Source: Poriferisodalis sp965221195 (GTDB lineage Bacteria > Actinomycetota > Acidimicrobiia > Acidimicrobiales > Poriferisodalaceae). Taken from it: 64,000 nucleotides of DNA. The position numbers and the translations under genes were made by a program. The notes below the pieces were generated by a model. It made no database searches. It was given only the letters and a program-made list of their open reading frames with translations, and was not told the origin of the DNA. The stretch covers positions 1,054,001-1,118,000 of the forward strand of contig OZ244864.1 of the NCBI GenBank assembly GCA_965221195.1. The letters are read 5' to 3'. Below are positions 33,491-42,653 of this stretch, piece by piece (position 1 is the first letter of the stretch; each line of letters opens with the position of its first letter).

Positions 33491-34577
33491 TTGCGTGTTC
33501 CAGCGACCTGTCGAGCGCCGCTTGCTCTTCGGCGTCGAGCAACGGTCGAAGCGCCTCAGCGATCTTCTCAGCTACCTGTGCGCGCAGGTCCGCCAACGGT
33601 CTCGCTGGGCCGACGCTCTGACTGTCGTCGCCAGTGAGCGGATCGCCCAGCTCAGCAAGCGCAGGCGACGGGAGCATGAACTGCAGCGAGCCCATAGATC
33701 CTGCACGGAGTTCTCGCGCACGCTCTCGGGTATCTGCGCTCATCTGACGAAGCGTGACCTGATCGTGGTGGACATCAGCAGAACCCACCAGCGCCTCGAT
33801 GCCGGCTGTTTTGGTCGGTCCTTCAAGCTGTAACAGCAACTCGACGTTGCGGCTGAAGGCCGACCTCGTTGCGTTGGCCGAGCCGACGAACAGCGATGAG
33901 CGCCGCTTAGGCCGGTCGAACAGATACAGCTTTGCGTGCAGGTCGCTCAAAGACTCTGCCGGGGTCTCCGGCGCTGCGTCATCGTCGGCCTCAGAGTCAT
34001 CGCTGGCCTCATATCCGTCTCCAGCGTCGAACGCGAATGTCGCGCTGACATGGCCTTCGGCGTTCAAGCTTGGAATGTCGAGTCGGTCAAGCTCCGACTC
34101 CCGAGCCACCAGCTCTGCCTCACGGCCTGGCAGCACCTCATCGAAGAAGCTCCGCCGAACCCTCAGGTGTGACTCAGCAGCGTCAGCGCTCGAGAGATAA
34201 CGCAGCACCCATGCCTTGGCGTGTACCACTGCCTTGTCGTCTGCTGGGGCACTGGCGCCGATCACGCAGTCCTCCAACAGGCTGAAGACGCGATGTGCGC
34301 GCGGCGCAGCAATGTGACCGTGCTGCACGATGACCGTGAGCCTGTTGGCGCAGCGTTTCAGCGCTGCCAGCAGGGCCACTGGCGTCTGGTCTGTTTGGCT
34401 TGCTGTGCCTACTGCGGCATCCACCGACTCGTGGGCTGTCCCGTCTGGGTCGCTGTGGGTCAGCGCCATCGGCACGGCCAGCAGTGAGCGCAAGTCCAGG
34501 CTGTAGGTGACAGCCATGCCCGCATCAAACTCGAAGCCTTCCGGCGGCACCAAAGCGTCGCTCAGCAGCGACCTGCT
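33426..34577 (-). pseudogene. Phospholipase D-like protein gene, internally deleted
   Basis: The N-terminal part (LVPPEGFEFDAGMAVTYSLD) and C-terminal part (LSDLHAKLYLFDRPKRR, SLFVGSANATRSAF) match accessory-island PLD-like proteins. One HxK motif with the following SANAT is intact. The first HxK region (VVHAKAWVLRY) runs straight into unrelated-looking sequence and the usual SRNLT-type segment is absent, so I judge an internal deletion. No start codon is convincing: the reading frame emerges from the DUF6361 remnant at ~34575. PLD-type proteins in such islands are thought to be nucleases, but this copy is probably inactive. Confidence 0.65.
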
Positions 34578-34791
34578 CGAAGATCCACGGTATGAGCAGG
34601 AAGTAGCGCAGTCGAGTCTGCGCGGTGGACACCCCCGGCGCGATCTCATCGGCTAGCGCATCGCGGATCACGCCGAGGCCCAGCGAGTCGAGGGTGCGAG
34701 GTTCTTCGAATATCTTCAGCAGGTCAGCCACCTGCTGTTGTGATGCAACGTCGCGGTCAAGCCAGGCAAGCTCGGTCAACATGCTCATCAT
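34572..34791 (-). pseudogene. DUF6361 gene, N-terminal stub
   Basis: From ATG 34791 about 70 residues read ELAWLDRDVASQQQVADLL, then LGLGVIRDALADEIAPG and QTRLRYFLLIPWIFEQ, the recognisable start of DUF6361 proteins (normally several hundred residues). The homology stops where the sequence joins the PLD frame at about 34575, so one deletion removed the rest and the PLD start. DUF6361, PLD and helicase genes often travel together in accessory islands (from memory). It begins 20 bases after a CoA-transferase stop. Confidence 0.6.
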
Positions 34792-34810
34792 CGCAGCTTG
34801 GTTTCTGGGT

Positions 34811-37279
34811 TCAGCCGATGGCACCAGCGAGGGCGAGTTCGGCCACTCGGTCGTCGTCGTAGCCGAGCACCTCTCGCAAGACATGGTTGTTGTGCTCGCC
34901 GAGGCTCGGCCCCGAACGAGTGACTACATGGGGCGTGTTGCTGAGTTGCAAGCGGGGCGCTTCTACGACCATGTGGTCATGGGTGGGGTGCTCGACATCG
35001 ATCCAATGGCCCCGATGAGCGAGTTGCGGATCGGTCGCGCAGCCGCGACTGTTCTGGCTGGCGTGCGCGGGAACCCCCGCAGCTTGCAAGGCCGCCTCGG
35101 CTTCGGCGGGAGTGCATCTCTCAGCCCAGGCACCGACGACAGCGTCGATGTCGTCACTATGTGCAATACGCCCCGACGCGTCAAGGCGAGCAAGTTTGGC
35201 AGGCATTGCATGACCGTCGGCTTTGAGAACATCACAGAGCGACTCCCAGTGATGCTCAGTCTCGCAGACAACCGCAACCCACGCCTCTGGCGCTTCGAGC
35301 GGGTCGTCGGCTTCGTCGCTGGGTTTGCACCGATACATCGAGTGCGGACAGATGAACGCATCGGCATTGCCTTGCCGCGTCGCCGTTACGCCGTTGACAG
35401 TGTGCTCGAGCACTTCGGTTGCCAAGAAGTGGATCGCTGCTTCCGCTTGGGCGAAGTCGAGATGCTGACCGCGGCCTTGCGGGTCGGCGTCCCGGGCATC
35501 GAGCGCGGCCAGCAGCAGCGGCACCATGTACTGCGGTGTGACGTAGTCGGTGTAGGCGAGAAACGGCCCCGCTGGGGCCCGATCTGCCCAGCCGGTCATC
35601 TCATAGAAGCCGGTGATGGCACCGGCCAAGTTGCCGAACCCGGCAAACTTAGACAGCGGCCCGGTCTGACCCATCAGGCTGGTGCTCAACAAGATCAGAC
35701 TCGGGTTGCGTCTAGCCAGCGTCTCATAGCCGATGCCCCAATCGTCGAGGGTGCCGGGGGTGTAAGACTCAACGAAAATGTCGGCCCACGCTGCCAAATC
35801 GCACAGCACGTCGCGACCCTCGGCGGTGTTGAGATCGATAGTGACGCCGAGCTTGCCAGCGTTGAGCGTTCCGAACTGGATGGAAGCGTCCGGCGACATG
35901 TCGCCGCGCAGGCCGCCAGAGCCGCCGCGCGAGGCATCGAAGCGCTGTGGCCCTTCCACCTTGATGACGGTTGCGCCGAAGTCGGCCAATACCCGTGTTG
36001 TGAAAGGACCGGCATACACCCAAGTGGTGTCGAGCACCTTGACGCCTTCGAGAACGCCTTCGAGCGGCCTCGGGTCGGAAGGATCGCCACAGCAGGCACG
36101 CAGTCGGGCTGCGGCTTCTAACAATGCCGAGCGTGGCGCCGTTTTGACCGTCTCGGTGTGAGCGCCGAGTTCTGGTGGAGCGCCCAGTTCGGCCAGCGGT
36201 GTGCGGCTGGGTTTGCACCATGCACCCGGGGCGCTCACCTTGCCCAAGGTCGGATCGTCAACTTCATCCCAGTAACCGCGCTCAGCGAAGTGCTTCACCT
36301 CGGCCAACTCTGCTGGTGTGTATACGGGTGCGAGCAACAGTTCGCGCGCTTGGGCCTGCTCAAACAGCTCAGCACGGGTCAACGTGCTCGTCAGCCGGGT
36401 GATGGCGGCCTTGGTTTCCTCAAGCTGAGCCGGCGCTACCTCAGGTTCTGAAAGGAGCCGCATCCCAAAATCGACCCAATTGAGCTGCGCGATCTTCTCG
36501 TCGCAGCAGCCGCTCTCATGTACCCAGTCCATCAATCGAGCGGTGAATCGTCCGATGGTGTCGCCGAACAGCAGCGTGATTGAGACGTAGCCGTCCGCTG
36601 CCGGATACACGAATTGCAGGTGGAAGTTAAGAAACAAAATTCCGCCTGATGTGCGCCGCGCTGACGGCGACCCATTGGGTGCTGCGACCACGCCGGGGAA
36701 GGCTGTCTGCATCATCGCCTGCTGCGCGGAGATGTCGACGTGCTGACCCCAGCCGCTGCGGTCGCGCTGGCGCAGCGCAAGTGTCGTGCCGACCGCAGCG
36801 TGCGACCCGGCGTGCAGCCAGCTCTGCGGGGCGGTGATGCGCAGCGGTGCCCGGTCGGCATCGCCGGTGATGGCAGCGCTGCCCGCGGCTGCGGCAACGG
36901 TGAGATCCGACGCTGCCCAGTCGGCCTTTGGGCCGGTGCTGCCGAATGCGGTGACCGTCGTGTGTACAAGACCCGGGTTGAGAGCCCGCAATTCGCTGTG
37001 GTTGAGCGCTAGCCCAGGGTCGGGCGATTCGATCAGCGCGTCTGCACCAGCGACTAGCTCCATCAGATCGTGACGGTCATTGATGACGCAGCTCTGTGTG
37101 CCGCGCCGCAAGTTCCACCAGCTCAGCGACACGCCGTTCGGGTTGGTCGCACGATGGTGCCGCCCTCGCCCGTCGGGACCTTCAATGAGGATCACCTCTG
37201 CTCCCAACGAGCCAAGAATCGACGTACACATCGCCCCTCGGTGATCGGTGAGATCCAATATCCGGTACGGCTTCAGCAT
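34811..37279 (-). CDS. Double-domain CaiB/BaiF family CoA-transferase (copy 1)
   Basis: 822 residues from ATG 37279 (an in-frame GTG at 37405 adds a non-homologous leader). Two class-III CoA-transferase domains are fused: domain 1 starts RILDLTDHRGAMCTSILGSLG and has the catalytic-Asp segment SGWGQHVDISAQQAM; domain 2 starts VKVLDTTWVYAGPFTTRVLADFG and has GRGQHLDFAQAEAAIHFLA. Both keep the Asp that forms the aspartyl-CoA intermediate. It would move CoA between carboxylic acids, as a pseudo-dimer within one chain. Its paralog lies 219 bases upstream on the same strand. A 100-bp copy of its 3' end sits at 30412-30512. Confidence 0.88.
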   Translation of the reverse strand: MLKPYRILDLTDHRGAMCTSILGSLGAEVILIEGPDGRGRHHRATNPNGVSLSWWNLRRGTQSCVINDRHDLMELVAGADALIESPDPGLALNHSELRALNPGLVHTTVTAFGSTGPKADWAASDLTVAAAAGSAAITGDADRAPLRITAPQSWLHAGSHAAVGTTLALRQRDRSGWGQHVDISAQQAMMQTAFPGVVAAPNGSPSARRTSGGILFLNFHLQFVYPAADGYVSITLLFGDTIGRFTARLMDWVHESGCCDEKIAQLNWVDFGMRLLSEPEVAPAQLEETKAAITRLTSTLTRAELFEQAQARELLLAPVYTPAELAEVKHFAERGYWDEVDDPTLGKVSAPGAWCKPSRTPLAELGAPPELGAHTETVKTAPRSALLEAAARLRACCGDPSDPRPLEGVLEGVKVLDTTWVYAGPFTTRVLADFGATVIKVEGPQRFDASRGGSGGLRGDMSPDASIQFGTLNAGKLGVTIDLNTAEGRDVLCDLAAWADIFVESYTPGTLDDWGIGYETLARRNPSLILLSTSLMGQTGPLSKFAGFGNLAGAITGFYEMTGWADRAPAGPFLAYTDYVTPQYMVPLLLAALDARDADPQGRGQHLDFAQAEAAIHFLATEVLEHTVNGVTATRQGNADAFICPHSMYRCKPSDEADDPLEAPEAWVAVVCETEHHWESLCDVLKADGHAMPAKLARLDASGRIAHSDDIDAVVGAWAERCTPAEAEAALQAAGVPAHASQNSRGCATDPQLAHRGHWIDVEHPTHDHMVVEAPRLQLSNTPHVVTRSGPSLGEHNNHVLREVLGYDDDRVAELALAGAIG

Positions 37280-37498
37280 CGCCGCGAAACTAACGCCCCC
37301 CGACGCGCACTCGGGCCTTGGTGACCCGCTGCACCAGTACTCGCACTCGCTCAGCCTGCCCCCGGCAGCGCTGTTGGTTTTGCCTCCGTGGGGCGCATAC
37401 CCCACAGAGAAGGTCGTTTGTGGTTTATGTGCGTTGTATTGGCGATTTCATGTACGTTGTGTCGCTGTTTTCCTGCACATTTTCGCGGCGCTGGGGGT

Positions 37499-40030
37499 TC
37501 AGGCCAGAGCGCCGGCGATGACGAGTTCGGCGATTTTGTCGGCGTCGTATCCGAGAATGCCTTCGAGCACCTCCATGTTGTGCTCGCCGAGCATCGGCCC
37601 GCCCCACAATGGTCGTCCGGGGGTGCGCGACAGGTTGAAGTTGCTGTTCTCGACCCAAGTGTGGCCGTGCTTGGCGTGCGGCACCGACAGGAAATGTTCG
37701 CGAGCGATGATCTGCACATCGGCCATGAGGTCGGTTGCGTCGTTCACACGATGGGCGGGCACACAGCGGGCTTGGAGCACTGCCTCAATGTCGGCTGCTT
37801 GTTGGGGCGCAGTCCACGCAGTGATGGCGGCGTCGATGCCCACAGCGTGCGCTCGACGGCTTGGTGTGTCTAGGTCAGCGAGACTCTCGGTTGCGCTGAG
37901 GCTCAGCGCGCTCAGTGCCCGCGTCAGGTCCGGGTTGGCAGCGGCAGACTCGGTGAGCAGTCCTGCCAGCGCCGCCCAGTGCTCGTCGGTCTCACAAGCG
38001 ATTGCCGCCCAGCGGTCATCACCGGCCGCGGGATACACCCCGTGGGGACACATGTGACGGTCGGCGTTGCCGTTACGACTCGCAGTGCGGCCGTTGATCT
38101 CTTCGTCGGCGAGTTCGGTTGCCAGAAAGTGCAGCGCGCCTTCCATCTGCGCGAAGTCGATGTGTTGTCCTTGGCCGGTGCGGTCGCGTTCGGCTAGCGC
38201 TGAGAGGATCAGCATCACCCCCAGCTTGGGCGAGATGTAGTCGGTGTACGCAGTGAACGGCCCCGCAGGAATCCGATCGGGCCAGCCGGTCACCGGGTAG
38301 AAACCGGCGACGGCAGCCGCCATCGTGCCGAAGCCTGCGTATAGGCGCATCGGCCCCGTCTGGCCCATCAAACAGCTCGAGAACATGATGAGGTCGGGAT
38401 TCACCTCGCGCAGAACGTCGTAGGTGAGGCCCCAGTTCTCCATTGCCTTCGGCGAGAACGACTCGGTGAGCACATCGCACCATTCGACCAAATCGATGAC
38501 GACATCGCGAGCTTCATCCAGCGACAGGTCAAGCGTGAGCCCCATCTTGCCGGCGTTGATCGAGTGGAACTGCAGGGCGTTCTCTTGCCCGCCCTCTTCT
38601 CCGATGAACGGATGGACACCGCGCAGCACGTCGGCCTTCATCTCGTTCTCGATTTTGACCACGGTGGCGCCGTAGTCAGCCAAAGTGCGCGTGGCACCGG
38701 GGCCAGCTAGGGCCCACATGAAGTCGAGGATTTTGACATCGTCGAGTGGCCGCCCCCCCGCCTGTTCGGTTGCCTGTTCGGGTGGTGGCTCGGTTGGCGT
38801 GATCTGCGAGCGCGGGCGTGTGGTGACCGCACGGGTGGCGGCAGATGCGATGCGTTCAGGGGCGAGATGTTCAGTGACGAGATACAGAGATGAATGCTCC
38901 CCGAGCCGAGGGGCGCGTGGCAGGTCAACCAAAGGCGAGCCGCTGGTTGTAGCGAACGCACCGCACATCCGCGCCGTCCCGGGACCTTCGGCGCGAGCCA
39001 TCTCAACCTGCTGCCAGTAGCCGCGTGAGGAAAGCTGCTCAAGTGCCAGCACATCGGCTGTTGTCGTGATGGGCGCAATGAGCAGGTTGTCGTTCAATGC
39101 CCGTTCCAGCAGCTCTGCTTTGGTTTTGGAGGCCACAAATGTCGTGAGAGTGTGGATGGCCTCATCGAAAGTGTCCATCGACTCGCGCCCCTCCATCACG
39201 GCCATGCCGAAGTCAACCCAGTCCTTGTCGCGCAGCTCGGGCTCGCAGAAGCCCTCCTCGCAGGCCCATGCCAAGATGCGGCTGGTGAACGGGGCAATCA
39301 TCGGGCCGAACAGGAACGTGACGGTCACGTAGCCGTCCAAACACTCATACACCCACGGGATCAAGAAATCGCCCAAACTCACCGCGCCAGGCAGCCGCAC
39401 TGGTGCCTCACCACCCACCAGCACCGCCATCATCTGAAATTGTGTGCAGTCCACGAACGACTGCTGTGCTGACGTGTCGACGTGCTGGCCCAGTCCCGAG
39501 CGCTGCCGTTCGTGCAGTGCAATGAGGACCGCACCGGCAGTGTCAACGGCTGCGTTGTGCCATGTCTGCGGTGACCCGATGCGGACCGGTGCCCGATCAC
39601 GGTCGCCGGTCAGCGACATCGTGCCGCTCGAAGCGGCGATAGTGAGATCGGTAGCTGCCCAGCCGGTTTTGGGTCCGGTCTCGCCGAACGGCGTGATAGA
39701 GGCAGTCACTAGATGGGGGCTGGCTGCACGCAGTGCTTCAAGGTCAACCTCAAAGACGCCGCAGGAGATCACTGCATCGCAGCCGGCGGCGAGCTGGGCA
39801 ATGTGCTCTGGGTGTTCGATGACCACCGAGTGCTTGCCTCGGTTGTAGACCTCAAACTCAATGGAGCGCTCGGGGTCGTTGATGTCATCGACGTATGGCC
39901 CTCGCCGTCGGGTGCGATGCCCCCTAGGTGGTTCGCCGAGCACCACCTCAGCGCCGAGCTGAGCCAACAGCATCCCGGCGAGATGACCTCGGTCGTCAGT
40001 TAGATCCAGTATTCGATGGCCCTCAAGCAT
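37499..40030 (-). CDS. Double-domain CaiB/BaiF family CoA-transferase (copy 2)
   Basis: 843 residues from ATG 40030, preceded by GGGGG. The architecture equals copy 1: domain 1 RILDLTDDRGHLAGMLLAQLG with SGLGQHVDTSAQQSF, a Pro/Glu/Gln-rich linker near residue 405-430, and domain 2 VKILDFMWALAGPGATRTLADYG with GQGQHIDFAQMEGALHFLA. Catalytic Asp is present in both halves. Similarity to copy 1 runs through both domains, so the tandem pair arose by duplication of a fused gene. They may work on related acids; no degradation cluster identifies the substrate. The gap to copy 1 (37280-37498) holds no gene. Confidence 0.88.
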   Translation of the reverse strand: MLEGHRILDLTDDRGHLAGMLLAQLGAEVVLGEPPRGHRTRRRGPYVDDINDPERSIEFEVYNRGKHSVVIEHPEHIAQLAAGCDAVISCGVFEVDLEALRAASPHLVTASITPFGETGPKTGWAATDLTIAASSGTMSLTGDRDRAPVRIGSPQTWHNAAVDTAGAVLIALHERQRSGLGQHVDTSAQQSFVDCTQFQMMAVLVGGEAPVRLPGAVSLGDFLIPWVYECLDGYVTVTFLFGPMIAPFTSRILAWACEEGFCEPELRDKDWVDFGMAVMEGRESMDTFDEAIHTLTTFVASKTKAELLERALNDNLLIAPITTTADVLALEQLSSRGYWQQVEMARAEGPGTARMCGAFATTSGSPLVDLPRAPRLGEHSSLYLVTEHLAPERIASAATRAVTTRPRSQITPTEPPPEQATEQAGGRPLDDVKILDFMWALAGPGATRTLADYGATVVKIENEMKADVLRGVHPFIGEEGGQENALQFHSINAGKMGLTLDLSLDEARDVVIDLVEWCDVLTESFSPKAMENWGLTYDVLREVNPDLIMFSSCLMGQTGPMRLYAGFGTMAAAVAGFYPVTGWPDRIPAGPFTAYTDYISPKLGVMLILSALAERDRTGQGQHIDFAQMEGALHFLATELADEEINGRTASRNGNADRHMCPHGVYPAAGDDRWAAIACETDEHWAALAGLLTESAAANPDLTRALSALSLSATESLADLDTPSRRAHAVGIDAAITAWTAPQQAADIEAVLQARCVPAHRVNDATDLMADVQIIAREHFLSVPHAKHGHTWVENSNFNLSRTPGRPLWGGPMLGEHNMEVLEGILGYDADKIAELVIAGALA

Positions 40031-40261
40031 CTTGGCATGCCCCCAGTTGTTGCCAATGCGCCGGAGTGCCCGGCTGAATGCCCCGAAGTTTGTCAGAGTC
40101 ATTCTGTTGGAGCCAGTCTGTCAGAGGCCAGCGCGCCCCACCTGTGCCACGACCTTGCTGTCGTCGCGAAGGGCGGCACCCACCTTCACCTTGGTTGCCG
40201 CTTACACATAGCCCTACACATTGCGGGGCGCAAAATCCGGGTTCCGCGGTAGGGAACGGGC

Positions 40262-40337
40262 TACAATCTAAGTAATTCAAGCCCAGTACTTCAAGACTTT
40301 CATGTGCTGGCACATACCGAATTCTTTCAGAGAGGAA
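40262..40337 (+). promoter_or_regulatory. Putative promoter and ribosome site of the HU gene
   Basis: The 314-bp gap 40031-40344 between divergent genes has no coding signal. TACAAT at 40262-40267 is a good -10 hexamer, but no clear -35 is seen at the proper distance. GAGGA at 40332-40336 lies eight bases before the GTG start, leaving a leader of about 70 bases. Confidence 0.4.
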
Positions 40338-40344
40338 CTGGACC

Positions 40345-40623
40345 GTGGCAAACAAAGCAGAGACCGTTAAGGCAGTAGCAGCCGAAGCCGATGTGACTGC
40401 GAGTGAGGCTGAGCGAACGCTGTCGGCGTTCTTCGATCTCGTAGTGGCCGAGGTGAAGGCCGGCGGCAAGGTGTCGTGGCCGGGTTTCGGCACGTTCTCC
40501 ATGTCTGAGCGAGCTGCCCGCACGGGCCGCAACCCCCAGACCGGCGAATCCATTGAGATCGGCCCGAGCCGTTCGCTGAAGCTGGCCACCGCTGCGGCGA
40601 TGAAGAAAGAACTGATGAGCTGA
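40345..40623 (+). CDS. hup: HU family nucleoid-associated DNA-binding protein
   Basis: 92 residues, GTG start after a good ribosome site. The body VKAVAAEADVTASEAERTL, then KVSWPGFGTFSMSERAART and GRNPQTGESIEIGPSRSLK, covers the whole HU fold including the DNA-embracing arm with RNPQTG. Unlike mycobacterial HupB, it lacks the long Lys/Ala-rich tail. It would bend and compact DNA as a dimer. It is a stand-alone gene with a strong hairpin immediately downstream. Confidence 0.94.
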   Translation: MANKAETVKAVAAEADVTASEAERTLSAFFDLVVAEVKAGGKVSWPGFGTFSMSERAARTGRNPQTGESIEIGPSRSLKLATAAAMKKELMS

Positions 40624-40635
40624 TCTGCGGCCGGT

Positions 40636-40670
40636 TGCCGGTCAGTGCCCCGGCGTACAACTGACCGGCA
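40636..40670. terminator. Bidirectional terminator-like hairpin between hup and P450 genes
   Basis: An 11-bp perfect stem (TGCCGGTCAGT/ACTGACCGGCA) with a 13-base loop starts 13 bases after the hup stop. It includes the last codons and stop (40642) of the convergent P450 gene. No T-run flanks it on either side, so it may act with Rho or as an mRNA 3' barrier. Confidence 0.55.
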
Positions 40671-41859
40671 GCGTTGATGGCCCCCAGATGCCGTTGGTGA
40701 CCGGCTTCCATTTCACTTCGCCGCACAGGCGCAAGTCGACCATTCGGCGCGCTACGGCCTTGAGTGCTTCTTGCAGCTCGGCTCGCGCTAAGAAAGCACC
40801 CAAGCAGTAGTGGATGCCGCTGCCGAATGTCATGTGCGGCACCGCTGACCGGCGCGTGATGTCAAAACGCAGCGGCTGGTCAAACTGCGCCCGGTCATGG
40901 TTGGCGGCAGTGAAACTCAGAAAGATCAGCGTGTTTGCCGGGAAGTCGATGTCGCGATAGACGATGCTCTCACTGGCATAGCGGGCAGTGCCCCGGACGG
41001 CGCCGAAGTGCCGCATGACTTCTTCGGCTGCTTGCGGCGCGAGTGACGGTTCGTCGCGCAACAAGCGGAGCTGGTCTGGACATCGGGCGAACAGCTCCAC
41101 AGCGCAGGCGAGCTGATTGCGCGTGGTGTCGGTGCCGGCGAGCAGCACAGCGTTAGCCAGCGACTGCAGCTCTTCGGTGGTCAACCGGTCGCCTGCTTCT
41201 TCGGCGGCTATCAGGTCTGAGAGCAGATCGTCGCGGGGTGCGGCGCGCCGCTCTGTGATGAGCTGAGACATGTACTCGCCCATCTCGTCCTGGGCGGCCA
41301 CAATCGTGGGCAGGTCGCGGGCTAGGTTGCCGTTGAACACTCGGAAGATGTCGGTTGCGAGTCGGCTGAAGAGTTCCCAGTCATCGCGAGGGGCGCCCAG
41401 CAACTGGCAGATGATCGGAATGGGGTACGGCTCACACACCTCGGTGACGAAGTCGCCGTGCCCGCGGGCGCACAGCGGATCAAGCAGTTCGTCAATGACT
41501 TCAGCCATGAATGGGCGGAGCCGCTCCGCTGCTTTCGGTGTGAATGCCGGCCCCACGAGCCGCCGCAGTCGCTGGTGTTCGTCGCCTTCCATGGCCAAGA
41601 TGCTCTGCCCGCTGCGGCGGTTCCATTCAGGGTCGTCAATGCCCTGCATCGCAGCGATGAGGCCGAGAGCGCTAAACCAGCGCTTGTCGCGCAGCATGGC
41701 GGTTACGTCGGCGTGGCGGGTGATGAGGTAGCCCAGCGGTGTGCGGGCGATCCATGTGCGCTTAGCCAGTTCGGTGAGAACAGCCCGACGCTCAATTTCG
41801 CTGCCGTCAACCTCTAGGCCGACTTCGGGCATCTCCACATCGGCAACGGGCACAGCCAC
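40642..41859 (-). CDS. Cytochrome P450
   Basis: 405 residues, soluble bacterial class. All signatures are present: I-helix LLAGTDTTRNQL (AGTDTT at 241-246) for oxygen activation, ExxR at Glu280-Arg283 (EEVMRHF), and the heme loop FGSGIHYCLGAFLARAE with Cys352 as iron ligand. It would hydroxylate a hydrophobic substrate with electrons from ferredoxin; no ferredoxin or reductase gene is adjacent. Neighbouring CoA-transferases and a TetR-free context hint at fatty acid, terpene or sterol degradation, but the substrate is open. Confidence 0.93.
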   Translation of the reverse strand: MAVPVADVEMPEVGLEVDGSEIERRAVLTELAKRTWIARTPLGYLITRHADVTAMLRDKRWFSALGLIAAMQGIDDPEWNRRSGQSILAMEGDEHQRLRRLVGPAFTPKAAERLRPFMAEVIDELLDPLCARGHGDFVTEVCEPYPIPIICQLLGAPRDDWELFSRLATDIFRVFNGNLARDLPTIVAAQDEMGEYMSQLITERRAAPRDDLLSDLIAAEEAGDRLTTEELQSLANAVLLAGTDTTRNQLACAVELFARCPDQLRLLRDEPSLAPQAAEEVMRHFGAVRGTARYASESIVYRDIDFPANTLIFLSFTAANHDRAQFDQPLRFDITRRSAVPHMTFGSGIHYCLGAFLARAELQEALKAVARRMVDLRLCGEVKWKPVTNGIWGPSTLPVSCTPGH

Positions 41860-41970
41860 AGGCGTACCCTAATCAGGGCTACGTAGACCAAGTTTGGACC
41901 CGAAGGTGTCGGCTCATCAAGTTCCGACACACCAGATCAACAACCACAACTCAAAGCTAGAGAAAATCTT

Positions 41971-42291
41971 TCAGCAATCGATAGCGATGGTGAGCGCCTC
42001 GCACACCTGAGCGAGGCGCTCAGGGCTGAGCATGCAGACGCGTTCGGTGAGATCTCTTGTGGGCACCACTCGGATGTTGTCGAGACTTGCGGCACACTCC
42101 TGTGGCAGTCCGTCTTGGCGGTCAAGGCGAACCTCGGTTGGGATGTCGCGGATGGTACGGGTGAGCGGCACGGCGATCACGCGGTCAAGGACACCGATGG
42201 CGACATCCCGCGTCATCACCAAGTAGGGCCTTCGGCCTATATCTTCATGCTCGCCCCACCAGACTTCTCCGCGGCGAGGAATTGTCACCAC
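41971..42291 (-). CDS. MazF/PemK-type mRNA interferase toxin
   Basis: 106 residues. IPRRGEVWWGEHEDIGRRPYLVMTRD is the typical MazF start, followed by VIAVPLTRTIRDIPTEVRLD and NIRVVPTRDLTERV, which carry the conserved Arg and Thr of the RNA-cleaving site. It would cut mRNA at short specific sequences. The antitoxin gene overlaps it by seven bases at the 5' side, giving a standard antitoxin-first operon. Confidence 0.9.
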   Translation of the reverse strand: MVTIPRRGEVWWGEHEDIGRRPYLVMTRDVAIGVLDRVIAVPLTRTIRDIPTEVRLDRQDGLPQECAASLDNIRVVPTRDLTERVCMLSPERLAQVCEALTIAIDC

Positions 42292-42539
42292 GGCTCTTCA
42301 AGTATTGAGTCGCGCAAAGAGGCCCTCGCCGCTTGCAATTCGTCGGTTGTGGGAGGAATGCGCCGGTACCCATCGACAATTGCTTGATCAATCTTCTGGC
42401 GAGCGTGCTCGGCTGTGACCAACTCCACCCCAGCTCTCATAGCAGCAGCGCGTGACTCAAAAATACCGCTGATGACGAGTTCGTCGAGACTTGCAAGCAA
42501 ATCTGTCGGCAGCCGAACCGCAATCTGTGTGGTTGACAT
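42285..42539 (-). CDS. Ribbon-helix-helix antitoxin (partner of MazF)
   Basis: 84 residues from ATG 42539. TQIAVRLPTDLLASLDELV followed by IFESRAAAMRAGVELV is a ribbon-helix-helix DNA-binding domain of the CopG/Arc class. The acidic C-terminal ~40 residues should bind the toxin. The stop lies inside the toxin start region (7-bp overlap). It likely represses its own operon; the 108-bp gap upstream has no obvious palindrome that I could confirm. Confidence 0.85.
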   Translation of the reverse strand: MSTTQIAVRLPTDLLASLDELVISGIFESRAAAMRAGVELVTAEHARQKIDQAIVDGYRRIPPTTDELQAARASLRDSILEEPW

Positions 42540-42653
42540 ACGCAAAGAATACCGAAATGGTTGTCGATGCGTATCTCCAAAGATGCTCTGCCTGCTGCGG
42601 TGGTTCCATTTGGGGCCGACCCGAAGGTATCGGCGGTGGCGGGGTCGCAGGAG

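Noticed and set aside
34625..36121. A 498-codon open frame on the plus strand
   Set aside because: It lies antisense to the double-domain CoA-transferase, has no recognisable motif, and its composition is that of a high-GC shadow frame.
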